Assembly: GCA_013146195.2 (NCBI GenBank)
Contig: CM028384.1
Span: 72,515,990 to 72,579,989, forward strand
Reading direction: 5' to 3'
DNA length: 64,000 nucleotides
DNA from: Codonopsis lanceolata
Lineage: Eukaryota; Streptophyta; Magnoliopsida; Asterales; Campanulaceae
In this document: piece by piece, positions 46,640 to 57,343 of the stretch
How the letters are laid out: the number at the start of each line of letters is the position of its first letter
Position numbering within the stretch: the stretch's first letter is position 1
Made by a program: the position numbers and the translations under genes
The notes under the pieces: model-generated
What the model was told of the DNA's origin: nothing
The model's input: the letters and a program-made list of their open reading frames with translations, nothing else
Databases searched by the model: none

Positions 46640-47826
46640 TGCAGTTAGTCTCGATTTTTTCACAGTCAGGGCATTCACTCGGGAATCTAAACCCATGACA
46701 ACTGCCCTAGTAAGGATGGGGTTCTTCCACCTCAATGGTAACGTGGGGATCAACCACCTCGACAAGCAGGTGGTGGACACCAGCAAGGCGTAGCAATACT
46801 TGGTCGGAGATGAGTGCCTATGAGTCTAGCACACATTCCTGCCCGAGGTATTTTCTACCCTTATCCTCCTTCACCCCGAGGAGCTCATTGAATGCTTTCA
46901 ACATTTTGTTCTCGCCAGTCAAGAAGGCATCCTTGTTGTAAGTAAGGGCCTTAATGTCAGAGAGATGTCGGACAAAGGACCAAATTCAACCAACAACACT
47001 TTGTAGTCGCATCCCTCCACCTTGTTTGGCCCCTAGTTTAGAAGTTTGAAGTAATGAGGGTTAGAACGGCCAGAGATCCTCCCAGATGTCTTATCCTTTA
47101 TGAAGAGGTATAACTTACGGAAGAGGATCAAGACGGGCTCATACCCGAGCAATCTGCACTCAATAGTATATGTGACCAGGAACCTCACTGTTGTGAGGTT
47201 CAGCTCGCAAGGGAGCGTATTGGTTGTGTTGAGGAATTCGTAAACGAAGGGGTGTAGCGGAAGTCTTAGTCCGACCAGGAAAAAAATCAAAATAAAAGAC
47301 CATCTTGTCTCCTTGGAGGTTGTGGCCGGCATCGAGGTTTAGCTCGTAGGCTCTGACCCGATAGTTACGTTTATTTATCCCCAGGGAATAGAACCAGACA
47401 GATATTTCCTTCTCAGAGTTCAGATCATCCCACTTCGCAGTGGGTGCACGGTTCTCTTCCCCTTACTGGTTTTTTGCCCTTACGGCGGGCAACTTTTTTC
47501 TTCCTCTCCCGGGGAGCGCTCATGCTCGGGGATTCTGACCCAGAGCGTTTGTTTTCCTCGACGGTGTTTTGCTCTTCACCGGCAGCGGTCACAGATACCT
47601 ACACGGTGGGCTCAGTGGACTCGTCAGTAGCCACAACAGTTCTATCCTGCTCGATAGTTTGGGCAACGATGATGGTTTCGTTAAGTTCAAAATTCAAGTC
47701 AGGCTGCTCGAGTCTTCCTGTTCAACTTCAAAACTCTCCTCGCGTTCAAAAGAGGCACCATGGTCGTAGCTACGCCATTCGACATCAAATTCATTGGTCT
47801 CGTCATGAGTATGGGAGGAAGACATC
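46640..47826 (-). pseudogene. Antisense gypsy-type accessory protein relic inside the LTR element
   Basis: A decayed coding region runs against the direction of its host element. The start would be the ATG at 47826 (MSSSHTHDETNEFDVEW), followed by an acidic region and several stops. At 47033-47332 there is an open, conserved-looking part: GLRLPLHPFVYEFLNTT, then TIECRLLGYEPVLILFRKLY, then PHYFKLL. This pattern (LxxHPF...F...N, CxLxGxEPxxxLFRxxY) fits the Pfam family called putative gypsy-type transposon (PF04195), which occurs as an accessory reading frame in plant Ty3/gypsy elements. A minus-strand TATA box (CTATAAAAG, about 48313-48322) lies roughly 490 bp before the start. Stops and frameshifts show it is dead. 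Confidence 0.65.
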
Positions 47827-48676
47827 CTACAGGGCATAAAAAGGATGGATTAATCATAGTGAATCATGGGATTGTTCATTTTTGCTCCAAAACTCATCAT
47901 TTGCCCTTCATACCAGTAAACCCTAGGTCTAGGGTTCTAGTAGAAAGTCAAGCCGGCAAGCAAGGCACCGACCTAGATTTCCACGATTACTATCTACGTC
48001 TATTAAAGATGCGATACAAGTCCAGAGATTTCACAGATGAAGAAGATTTGATCCTAGAAACCCAAAGGGCTTAGGGTTCGTGTTCACGAAAGACAACATG
48101 AAAAGGGAAATAAAAAAATCGAGAATGCAGATGAAACGAGTTTGATAATGCAGAAATCAAGAAATTACATATGAGTAGAAGTTGTTGATTAGAGACAAAC
48201 GTTACGGGTTAAATATTGCTTCGTAATCAAGCCTTGGTAAAGGGCGTATTCCGCAGATAAGAGCTCATTGAGTTTGAGGTTTTGGAAAAAGAAGAAGTGA
48301 GGAAGGGATTGGCTTTTATAGGCTGGTTTGGGTGCAAAAAGGGGGGGGGAACTCATTTTTGGGTTTTATCCACTGTGCATGTGGCGTGGAAATCAAGGCA
48401 TCACATTAAATGTCGCCTCAAGTGACGCGCTCTAACAAGACATTCTCCTTCAGACGACGGTTACCCTCTAGCATATTATCTTACCATGCGCCTGACACTA
48501 GCCGACCTCTCCAACCGCCTAAAAGGACAGATTCATGCATCTACGACAGGCTTTCTCGAAAATCTTTGCAAAACCAACGAAATGACAAGTGTTCAGTGAT
48601 CAAGATCCAAATGAAGCAGGTATTATGCTCCTCGCTCCGAGCAACTGTGCTCCCCAGATAATGAGCATAGGGCCAC

Positions 48677-49320
48677 TGAGCTGCCAGGCCCAAATGAACC
48701 AAATAGTGGTCATGTGCTAGGCATGTGATCACCTTACCACGAGCAGGGCACGTGCCCGTATTGAACAGCGAGCATAGATATGCGCTCGGCTCTTATGTGA
48801 ACATGTCTTCCATAATGAGCATAGATATGTGCTCGACTTCTATATGAGCATATCCAACAGACCACCACCCCTTTATTGGTAGGGGGTCAAGTATGTAACT
48901 AACATGAGACTTCGGCGAAGCGAGCACACCAAACTTGTTCGGCAATGCTGGTAAAGGTCACCTAGAACGTGGGGGGTTAATGCTGTGAAAGCCTCCCCTA
49001 CGTTCAGACGTGGCCTAGTTAATGCCCCACGATCCAGGCTCGGGCAGTTAGTGTTCATTACCCGACAGTTAATGCCGAGGGCTATATAAACCCCTCTCCA
49101 TCTTGGGGAAAAAGGTACATTTATTTCTACAAGCCTAAACTCTGTCAAATTGCCTTTGCACTTATGTGTTGTACTTGATTATCACCAGAGTACATTTACA
49201 GGAGAGCTCTTTCCCAGTTTACATGTACTTTGACTGTTTTGACAGGTTCAGGTTGTGAATATCCTACAAAATTTATAGCCCGATAAGATAGTGTATCACA
49301 TATTTTGGATACATGTATCA
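48677..49320 (+). repeat. 3' LTR of the nonautonomous element
   Basis: Right copy of the direct repeat, with the TATA box at 49083-49090 and the same downstream landmarks. It has a small insertion relative to the 5' LTR near 48730 (CACCTTAC) and near its end (TACATGTATCA against TACATCA). Confidence 0.85.
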
Positions 49321-49561
49321 AAAAAATGAACTCTTTTGTAGCTATAGCCTATAGCATCCAATTAAATCAATTCTATTTTCTAACCATTGTCAGATAATTA
49401 TTTAAAATTTGTAATTATATTATATCATTATATCCTTAAACGATTCCCTATTGTTAAAAAAAAACGATAGGTTTTATATTTCTTCAATATGCCCCCAAGT
49501 AAATATTCTATTTTCAGCTTTGTAAAATGTCTCCAAGTATGTCTAAATTATTTCTATTAAG

Positions 49562-50125
49562 TAGGGGTGCAAGTGGTTCGGTTTAGGCCAAAATCACAAA
49601 CCGAACCGCACTTTATTGGTTCCAAAAATTTCAAACCGAACCGAATCGAACCACTCGGTTTGGTTTGGTTCGGTTTTGTGGTTTATGTAAATTGTTGTTA
49701 ATCAATTAACCATAATTAAAAATAAAAATAAAAATAAGATTTTAATCTGGAATTAACATCAAAATTAGATAATAACCTAGTAAAATAAAATTATCATAAA
49801 GATTACAATACAAGTTCTAAAATAAACACAAATAATGGAAGAAATAATAGTCCTCCAATAATCAAGATTTTGTTTGTTTAGTATATATATATATATATTA
49901 TATTATATTACTAAATCAAGATGATTTAAATGTTTAAAATAGTTAACAAATGATAAATAATACTATACATTATATAATAAATAAATAAAAATATATATAG
50001 TGGTTTGGTTTGGTTCGATACCAAAAACCGTTAACCGAACCAAACCGAGTGGTTTTTCAAATTGTTGAAACCAAAACCGAACCCAACCGACCGGTTCGAT
50101 TCCGTGATTCCAATTTACACCCCTA
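49562..50125. mobile_element. hAT-like element with GGTTCGGTTT subterminal repeats
   Basis: A 564-bp element with ends TAGGGGTGCAAGTGGTTCGG and the inverse ending TTACACCCCTA. It is flanked by 8-bp repeats that match at seven positions (CTATTAAG and CTATTTAG). Inside, CGGTTTGGTT and AACCGAACC motifs alternate on both strands, forming long imperfect palindromes. A related right-hand end (ATTTACACCCCTAG) recurs at 50597-50609, with GAACCGAAC motifs between 50400 and 50600, so a second, damaged copy probably sits next to it. Confidence 0.8.
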
Positions 50126-50820
50126 CTATTTAGTGCAAAACAAAAATAAAAACCCCAACATTGTGATATTATTAAAAATACTTATATATATAATGCAGAA
50201 ATAACTTTACTAATAACCGTATAAATATTAATAAAATATACTTTTTATGAAACAAAACTAATTTACTACCAATTTGCATATATTGACGACACTTTGTAAT
50301 GAATATAAATCGTCAATCTTAATTTTGGAGCTACCTATAAAAAAAATAAATTTGTTGTTAAAACTCAATAATGCTTCACACACCCAAGCAATTGACGCAT
50401 GGTTTGACCGAACTCATTCCATTCAAACCGAACTAAACCGAACCACGGAATCAAACCATGAAACCGAGCCGAACCAAGTAGAATCATCGTGGTTTGGTTC
50501 GATTTAGCTCAAGACTTTAAACAGTTCAATTCGATTTAATTTTTTACAAATTGATGACATACGATTCATCTCGTATTTTGTTCTAAGCCGAACCATTTAC
50601 ACCCCTAGTTGAATTAGATATTCACAAGTCATCATTCTCCCAAAACAGATTCAATATTAGAATTCAAAGAGCTTCGAGGAATAATAATTTTAAGAATCAA
50701 AATGATTTTTTTCTTATCTTTTTCATTTCCACTTTTTATTTAAATGAAATAATATTCACATCACTCAATTGCCTGTTTGCGTCTGCTCTGGGCGGTGGTG
50801 CCCTTTTATTTTGTCATATA

Positions 50821-51051
50821 CTCCCTCTCTTTCAATCCACGTTTAAAAAGTTTAATAATGAAAGAATAAATTAATGTTATTGAAATTGATCATAATTATG
50901 AAAATAATTCACCAAAATCAATATGCTTATAACACAAGTGGAAGGTAAAGTTGAAAGATTGAAACGATAGTAAGCTTGAATTTGAAAATAAACTCTTTAT
51001 GCGAAACATCTCAAAATAGTATAGTGGATTATTTATCTAAAACGAAGGAAG
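50821..51051. mobile_element. Stowaway-like MITE abutting the copia element
   Basis: A 231-bp element of the same family as 25441-25688, with ends CTCCCTCTCTTTCAATCC and GATTATTTATCTAAAACG-AAGGAAG, between TA dinucleotides. The copia element inserted exactly at its right-hand boundary. Confidence 0.75.
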
Positions 51052-51055
51052 TATA

Positions 51056-51486
51056 TGTTAGACCGTTAGTTACTTCATCTCCTACTTGATAGAACCAGCA
51101 CAATCCATGGCTCAACGGTCAAGTAATTCGGCTCCAAATCGTCTATCTCACTCTCTGTCACATTCCATGTCCCATTGAATCTCGGCCATAGATTTTCCTT
51201 GTTATTTTAGTCAGTCTTCTTTTTATAAGGAAACGTGTAGGGATGAGATTCAATGAGACATGAGATGTGACAGAGAGTGAGATAGATGATTTGAAGCCAA
51301 GTAATTCAAGCCACTAAGTTTGGAAAGCTTTGCTGCATCCCTGTAATCATGCAATCACACGTTAATTGCTATTCTTTCCATAGTTAGAAGATTGTATAGC
51401 CTCTCTATATAACCAGTGTAATAGTTATGTAATAAACCAGAAAAATTATTGTTCAATAAAATATCATTCAGTCATTTGGTCTTATA
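51056..51486 (+). repeat. 5' LTR of the copia element, interrupted by a MITE
   Basis: 253 bp of LTR sequence plus a 178-bp insertion (the MITE with one copy of its target duplication). It carries the TATA-like CTCTCTATATAACC near 51404 and AATAAA near 51456, which would serve as promoter and polyadenylation signals. Confidence 0.95.
51130..51298. mobile_element. Mutator-type MITE inside the copia 5' LTR
   Basis: A 169-bp element with TIRs of about 55 bp: GGCTCCAAATCGTCTATCTC at the left and the inverse of GGCTTCAAATCATCTATCTC at the right. It is flanked by the exact 9-bp repeat AAGTAATTC (51121-51129, 51299-51307). The 3' LTR has the intact empty site (one AAGTAATTC at 55694-55702), proving insertion after the copia element arrived. 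Confidence 0.95.
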
Positions 51487-51525
51487 TGGTATCAGAGCAT
51501 CCTACGGCTTAACAGCTCAAGATCC

Positions 51526-54500
51526 ATGGCTAACGCTGGTTCATCGTCTTCTCCGTCTATTGTCCAATTCAATTCCATAACTCACCTTCCAACCAAGCTT
51601 AACAATAATAATTTTATTGTTTAGCGGTCTCAGCTATACTCAGCACTTGAAGGTTATGAGTTGATGGCTTTTATCGACGGTTTCGTTCCAGCTCCACTTC
51701 CTAAGCTTGATGATAAACAAAATCCCGCCTATACACTTTGGCGTCGACAAGATCAACTGATCTATAATGCAATGATTGGCAGTTGTGACCCGATGATTCA
51801 ACCCTTCATTTCTACCGCAGCTTCGTCCAGGGAAGCAAGGGACACTCTCGTCCAGACCTTTGGCAACAAATCCCGCTTCCGTGTTATGAGTCTTAAGGAG
51901 AAACTCATGCGGAATTTGTGCGGATCTCGTTCTCTCACTTTATTTTTACAGGACATGAAGATTACTGCCGACACACTGGCTATGATCGATTGTCATGTCT
52001 CGAATGATGACCTGATTATGCATGTTCTTAATAATCTCGGTCCCGAATACAAGGAACTTGGGGCTGCTCTTCGTGCTCGTGAATCAGCCATAACTTTTTC
52101 AGAACTCTATGATAAGCTTCTTGACTTTGCAGTTCATTTGAAACAAGAGGAAGTGTCAGCGGTTCCTGCTACTCCAGCTCCTGTTGCTGCAAATTACACT
52201 GTTTGTTAGGGACATAATCGACCATCTGGATCCTCTCGTAATTCAGCAAATCGGTCCAGGAGTCCCTCTTCTTCGCAGCAAGTAAATCAGAATCGAGGTA
52301 ACACAAATTCCTCCAATAATTTCAATAATAGGAATCAGTGGCATGCTTCTCCTTTTCATGGAAATCGGGACAATCAGTTTTGTAGGTTCTGTGATCGTCA
52401 AGGCCATAATACCGCTGACTGTCGTAAACTCCAGCGTTTTCTTCGTGAAAATAATGTACCACCTGTTGTGAACAATACTCAGTTCACCTCATCTCCTTCT
52501 CAATCTTGGATGTTTGATACGGGTCCATCTCACCATGTTACTCTTGATATAGGCAACTTCAGCAACTTCTCTGAGTATGGTGGTCCGAATGAAGTTCAAA
52601 TGGGTAACGGTACAGGTTTATCTATTACTCACATTGGCACATGAGTTTTACATACACCGCATCACAAATTTACATTAGCACACACTTTACATGTTCCTGC
52701 AATAAATCAGAATTTAATCTTAGTTGCCAAATTCTGCTCTTCAAATAACACATCTATTGAATTTTTTCCCTCATTCTTTGTTGTGAAGGATCTGAACACG
52801 GGGGCGCCTCTACTTCGTGGACTGAACCAAAATGATGTCTATTGCCTTACACCACAATCCGCTCCTCAAATAAATACTGATGCTCACTCTCAAATTGGTC
52901 TCTGGCACAAGAAGTTAGGCCATCCATCTTCTAGAACTCTTGCGTCTGTCGTCAAGTCAAATGGCTTAGTTCCCAATTTTAGCTCTAGTGTTAATTTTTT
53001 CTGTGACTCGTGCCTGTGTAATAAGAGTCATAAAACTCCTTTCGGATCAAACTCACTTGTTAGTACTAAACCGCTTGAGCTTATATACACTGATGTGTGG
53101 GGTCCCACGACTACTTCTGTTGATGGTTTTCATTATTATGTCATCTTTGTTGATCATTTCACGAAATATAATTGGTTTTTCCCGATGCAACGAAAATCTG
53201 ATGTTAATAGTCTGTTCCCTAAGTTTAAAACATTGGTTGAAAACTTTTTTAAACTTCCTCTCATTTCTCTTTATTCGGATAATGGAGGTGAGTATCAAAA
53301 ATTGGAACCACTCCTTCAATCACTTGGTGTTTCTCACTTTACTACCCATGTACACACCCCAGAACATAATGGCACCTCTAAACGTCGGCATCGACATGTT
53401 GTTGAGACAGGTCTTTCCTTACTCCATCATGCTTCTCTTCCCCTCACTTATTGGTCTCATGCGTTCGAAGCCGTCGTTTATCTCACCAATCGCCTTCCGT
53501 CCAAAGTCACTAGTCATCAATCCCCTCTTGAGCTTTTGTTTAGGCGAAAGCCCAATTATCAGCGACTCAAGGTCTTTGGTTGTCTTTGCTATCCGTGGCT
53601 TAAGCCATATGCTCCCACAAAACTTCATCCCAAGTCTATTCCTTGCATTTTTCTAGGTTATTCCACGTCTAAGTCTGCTTATAAATGTCTTGATCCTAGA
53701 TCTGGTAAGCTTCATCTCTCGTGTCATGTCCATTTTGTTAACACGAATTTCGGGGCGTACATGTGGTGTGCACGGTTCGGTTCTCGAGTGGTCACCCGCA
53801 TGACTCATGGTCTCAAGCTACATTACTTGCTGTCACTAACCCGCCTGCTACTGTCATTTCTCCTCATGATAACAGCTCCAGCACTACTACACCATTCTTT
53901 CCAGAACCCATTACCACTCCTATATCTTCACCTTCCTCTCAGCCTAACACCCCTGAACCCGTTACCTCCCCACCTCCAGCACCTCCACCCCGTCTTCGAT
54001 CGCTAGCAAATCGCAAACCCAATTCTAAATACTTCATAATGCTTTCATAAATCATACCACCGCCCATCCCCTTCCCTTGCCTCTCGAACCCACTTGTGTA
54101 AGTCAGGCTATCAAGGACCCAAATTGGCGTGCTGCCATGTCTAAGGAGTTTGATGCTCTCCTTAATAACGGGACATGGAATCTTGTTCCACGGTTCAATC
54201 AGAATCTAGTGTCCTGCAAATGGGTATTTCGACTCAAGCGACACAGTGATGGTTCGATTCAGCAATACAAAGCGCGCTTCGTAGCAAAAGGGTTTCAGCA
54301 GCGTCCGGGCATCGACTTTGTTGATACGTTCAGTCATGTGACTAAGCCAGTTACTATTCGAATAATGCTCTGTCTTGCTCTTTCGAATAACTGGTCACTT
54401 CGGCAACTTGACATCAACAATGCATTTCTCAATGGTTCTCTTGACGATGAGGTATATATGCTTCTGACCTCACGGCTTCTCCCATCCAGTGTATCCAGAT

Positions 54501-55566
54501 CATGTGTGTCGATTAAGGAAAGCAATCTATGGGTTGCGCCAAGCACCCCGTGCTTGGTATCAAGAGCTTCGCTCTTTTCTTGTCGGTTTTGGCTTCACCG
54601 TGTCCATCTCCGATGCATCGCTATTCATTTACAAACACAAGGGAATTATCTTGTATTTTCTCATGTATGTGGATGATATAATTTTAACAGGAAATGATCA
54701 AGTGTTTCTGCACAAGTTTGTCTCGCAGCTCGACAACAAATTTTCTCTCAAAGACTTGGGACCGCTCCATCATTTTCTGGGAGTTGATGTTGTTCATACT
54801 GCTCATGGACTTTTTGTTGTCTCAACATAAACACATAATCGATCTTCTTAACAAGTTCTCCATGTCCGGTGCCAAAGAAACAACATCTCCCATGTGCTCT
54901 AATGCTGTTGCCCTTCTGGATGCCAGTTCGCCATCTGTTGATCCTACTCCCTACCGTCAATTAGTTGGTGGCCTTCAATATTTATCCATCACTCGTCATG
55001 ATGTTAGTTTTGCAGTTAATCGTTTATCCCAGTTCATGCACCAGCCGACTGAAAATCCCTGGACAGCTCTCAAACGAGTTCTCAGGTATCTCAAAGGAAC
55101 GTTGCATCATGGTCTGTACCTAAATCAAAAGTCTATGTTGAATCTCTCTGCTTTCAGTGATTCCGATTGGGCAGGCCAGCGAGATAGCTATCGCTCTACC
55201 ACTAGCTACATCGTGTATCTTGGTTCCAATCCTATATCCTGGAAATCGTCGCGACAAGAATCTATCTCACGATCTTCCTCTGAAGCTGAGTATAAAGCCT
55301 TTGCTAATGTTGCAGCTGAAGTGACTTGGGTGCAAAATCTTCTTCATGAACTTGATGTTCGAATATCCCAGCCTCCTTCCCTGTTCTATGACAACACTGG
55401 AGCTACTTATCTTTCCTCCAACCCCGTCTTTCACTCCAGGATGAAACACATTGCTCTTGATTACCACTTTGTCCGAGAAAAAGTCACTGCTGGTGATCTG
55501 TGAGTTCATCACATTCATACCAAGGATCAGTGGGCTGACATTTTTACAAAGCCTCTTTCTCGACAA
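51526..55566 (+). pseudogene. Copia Gag-Pol polyprotein, disrupted
   Basis: The frame starts at the ATG at 51526 (MANAGSSSSPS). Gag is recognisable (NPAYTLWRRQDQLIYNAMIG, 51715-51780), followed by a CCHC knuckle (CRFCDRQGHNTADC, about 52384), a protease motif (SWMFDTGPSHHVT, about 52507; DTG catalytic triad), the GAG-preintegrase zinc site (LWHKKLGHP...CDSCLCNK), the integrase core (YTDVWGP, SDNGGEY, HTPEHNG), reverse transcriptase (CKWVFRLKRH, LDINNAFLNG, YVDDIILTG) and RNase H (SDSDWAGQRDS, SSSEAEYKA) ending ADIFTKPL. It is dead: stops at 51622, 52207 and 52642 interrupt the first half. The frame also shifts after integrase (about 53740-54060), again near 54460, and back near 54690. An in-frame stop at 55501 precedes the terminal KPL motif. 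Confidence 0.93.
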
Positions 55567-55628
55567 CCTTTTCTGAATATTCGGTCCAAGATCGGACTCT
55601 CCGATGGAGCCTCCGTCTTGCGGGGGCG

Positions 55629-55880
55629 TGTTAGACCGTTAGTTACTTCATCTCCTAATTGATAGAACCAGAACAATCCATGGCTCAACGGTCAAGTAAT
55701 TCAAGCCACTAAGTTTGGAAAGCTTTGCTGCATCCCTGTAATCATGCAATCACACATCAATTGCTATTCTTTCCATAGTTAGAAGATTGTATAGCCTCTC
55801 TATATAGCCAGTGTAATAGTTCTGTAATAAACCAGAAAATTGTTATTCAATAAAATATCATTCAGTCATTTGGTCTTATA
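55629..55880 (+). repeat. 3' LTR of the copia element
   Basis: 252-bp uninterrupted LTR, followed by the target duplication GTATA. It preserves the original sequence at the site where the 5' LTR received the MITE. Confidence 0.95.
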
Positions 55881-56051
55881 GTATATACTCTAGCAGTTCC
55901 TTAAGTTAGAATACTTCAGCACGAATGGAACACTAATTTCTTTTAACAATTTTGATTTATATAAAAATGAAAATAAATTTGCAATGGATAATGCTTTGAT
56001 GAAGAATAATGGGATGAAATAAGAATGATCAAGGTGGACAAGAGCCCCTAA

Positions 56052-56825
56052 GCATGGTTAACGGAGTTCTTAACCAAAATCATACCAAATCTTTAAATAC
56101 AACAATGAATCAAAAAAAAAATCTAATTCAACTCTTATTTGATTTGGGTTGATTTGGATCAATATAGAATACCAATCAAACCAACCGGTCAAATCCAAAA
56201 CGACCGTGTTTTAGCCAAAACAACTCAAAACGACGTCATTTAATACCGAAAAATTCAAAAAAAAATTAACGTAGCCGACAGCCCACTTCACGCACCTAAC
56301 AGGGACGACTAGAACGCTTTTCGTGTGTCACCCCTGGCTGGTCCTCCAAATTTTGTAATTATCCATCGTTTTTGGGCATTTTTGGTAATCAAAAAATATT
56401 TTTTTAAAAGTTCACATTTTCATCTATAAATAAAGACTAGGTTTGCTTCATTTCGACACCAAACAAATTTTTTGGAAAATTTGATATTTCTCTCATTTGT
56501 CTATCCTTTCTATCTCCAAATTTTCATATAATTAACTCCTTTTAATTTTTTTAATTAACTAAATTATAACTAAATAATTAATTATTTTGGATTTAATAAT
56601 TTCTGCAATATTACTATTAATTGTTAATATAAATTGATAGAAAATATTAAATTAATATAGATAAAAATTCGGGGTATGTAAAGTTGTTAAAGATAAAAAT
56701 AGTGGGGATATGAAAAAGTATTAGATTATATGTCACTATTGAAAGAGGTTTTTTGATTTTGAATCAAATGAATTATTTTATTGATTTTTAATGGGTTATG
56801 TTTGATTTAAGTGTTAACCATGCTC
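56052..56825. mobile_element. Harbinger-like nonautonomous element
   Basis: A 774-bp element with ends GCATGGTTAAC and GTTAACCATGCTC, flanked by TAA on both sides (56049-56051, 56826-56828), the preferred target of PIF/Harbinger elements. The left end appears to have lost two bases relative to the right. It contains an ATCTATAAATAAAG box near 56421 and has no coding capacity. A related remnant is at 19740-20285. Confidence 0.75.
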
Positions 56826-56828
56826 TAA

Positions 56829-57343
56829 GGGGATAACCCAGTGGTAGAGATGAGACTTTGATAATTTTGATGACATAGAGATGGAGACAATTGGGGTGTT
56901 ATTAAAGTTTTGCTCATTAATAGATAAAAAATTAATTGTAGACTGATTGAAGTGAATAAAAAAACCAAAACACTGTTTATTTATTTATTTTAAAAGCATG
57001 ACACGATATTTTCTTTAAAATAAAATTAAAAAAACTCAAAATTCTTCACTGAATCACGATCTTCTTTCTCTTCCTTTGCCTTTCTTTTCATTGATAGTGT
57101 AAAGAATTACACGTACAAAGAATTGATCCAAGCTCTTGCCAAAGAAATTAAGGAAAAAAAAAAACAATTTCCCCCTACAAAAGCCACTAAAGAAAAAAAG
57201 AGGTGAAAATCACTATACACTCACTATGAACTAGATGACAAGTCATATTATCTTTTTTGCTGAAGAGGTAAAAAAGCGAAGGGTTGTCAGTAGAATCTAG
57301 AATCTGGACAGAGTCATGGTGGGGTTGTAATTACCCATATTGA
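56829..57343. other. Downstream region of the QWRF8 gene
   Basis: AT-rich, noncoding. The last part probably contains the 3' UTR of the minus-strand QWRF8 gene; possible AATAAA-type signals are present near 56950-57020, but I cannot pick one. Confidence 0.35.

Larger units (their letters stand above)
45880..49320 (+). mobile_element. Nonautonomous LTR retrotransposon with long direct repeats
   Basis: Two direct repeats of about 645 bp, 45880-46526 and 48677-49320, begin TGAGCTG and end near CA. Both contain the promoter block GAGGGCTATATAAACC. They differ by many scattered changes, so the element is old. Just after the left LTR comes a primer-binding-site-like sequence starting TGGTTGCCGGG. 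The 2.15-kb interior has no reverse transcriptase, protease or integrase. Instead it carries a decayed coding region on the opposite strand. I found no matching 5-bp target duplication. The structure fits a LARD-like, probably Ty3/gypsy-derived, element moved by enzymes from elsewhere. Confidence 0.85.
51056..55880 (+). mobile_element. Full-length but inactive Ty1/copia retrotransposon (Ale/Retrofit-like)
   Basis: A 4825-bp element with LTRs at 51056-51486 and 55629-55880, both TGTTAGACC...GTCTTATA, and the 5-bp target duplication GTATA (51051-51055, 55881-55885). The primer-binding site TGGTATCAGAGC at 51487 matches initiator tRNA-Met. A polypurine-type tract (TTGCGGGGGCG) precedes the 3' LTR. 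The internal order Gag, protease, integrase, reverse transcriptase, RNase H is that of Ty1/copia. The LTRs differ by about eight substitutions and one small indel over 252 bp when the MITE in the 5' LTR is left out. The LTR ends in TA, not the usual CA. Confidence 0.95.
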
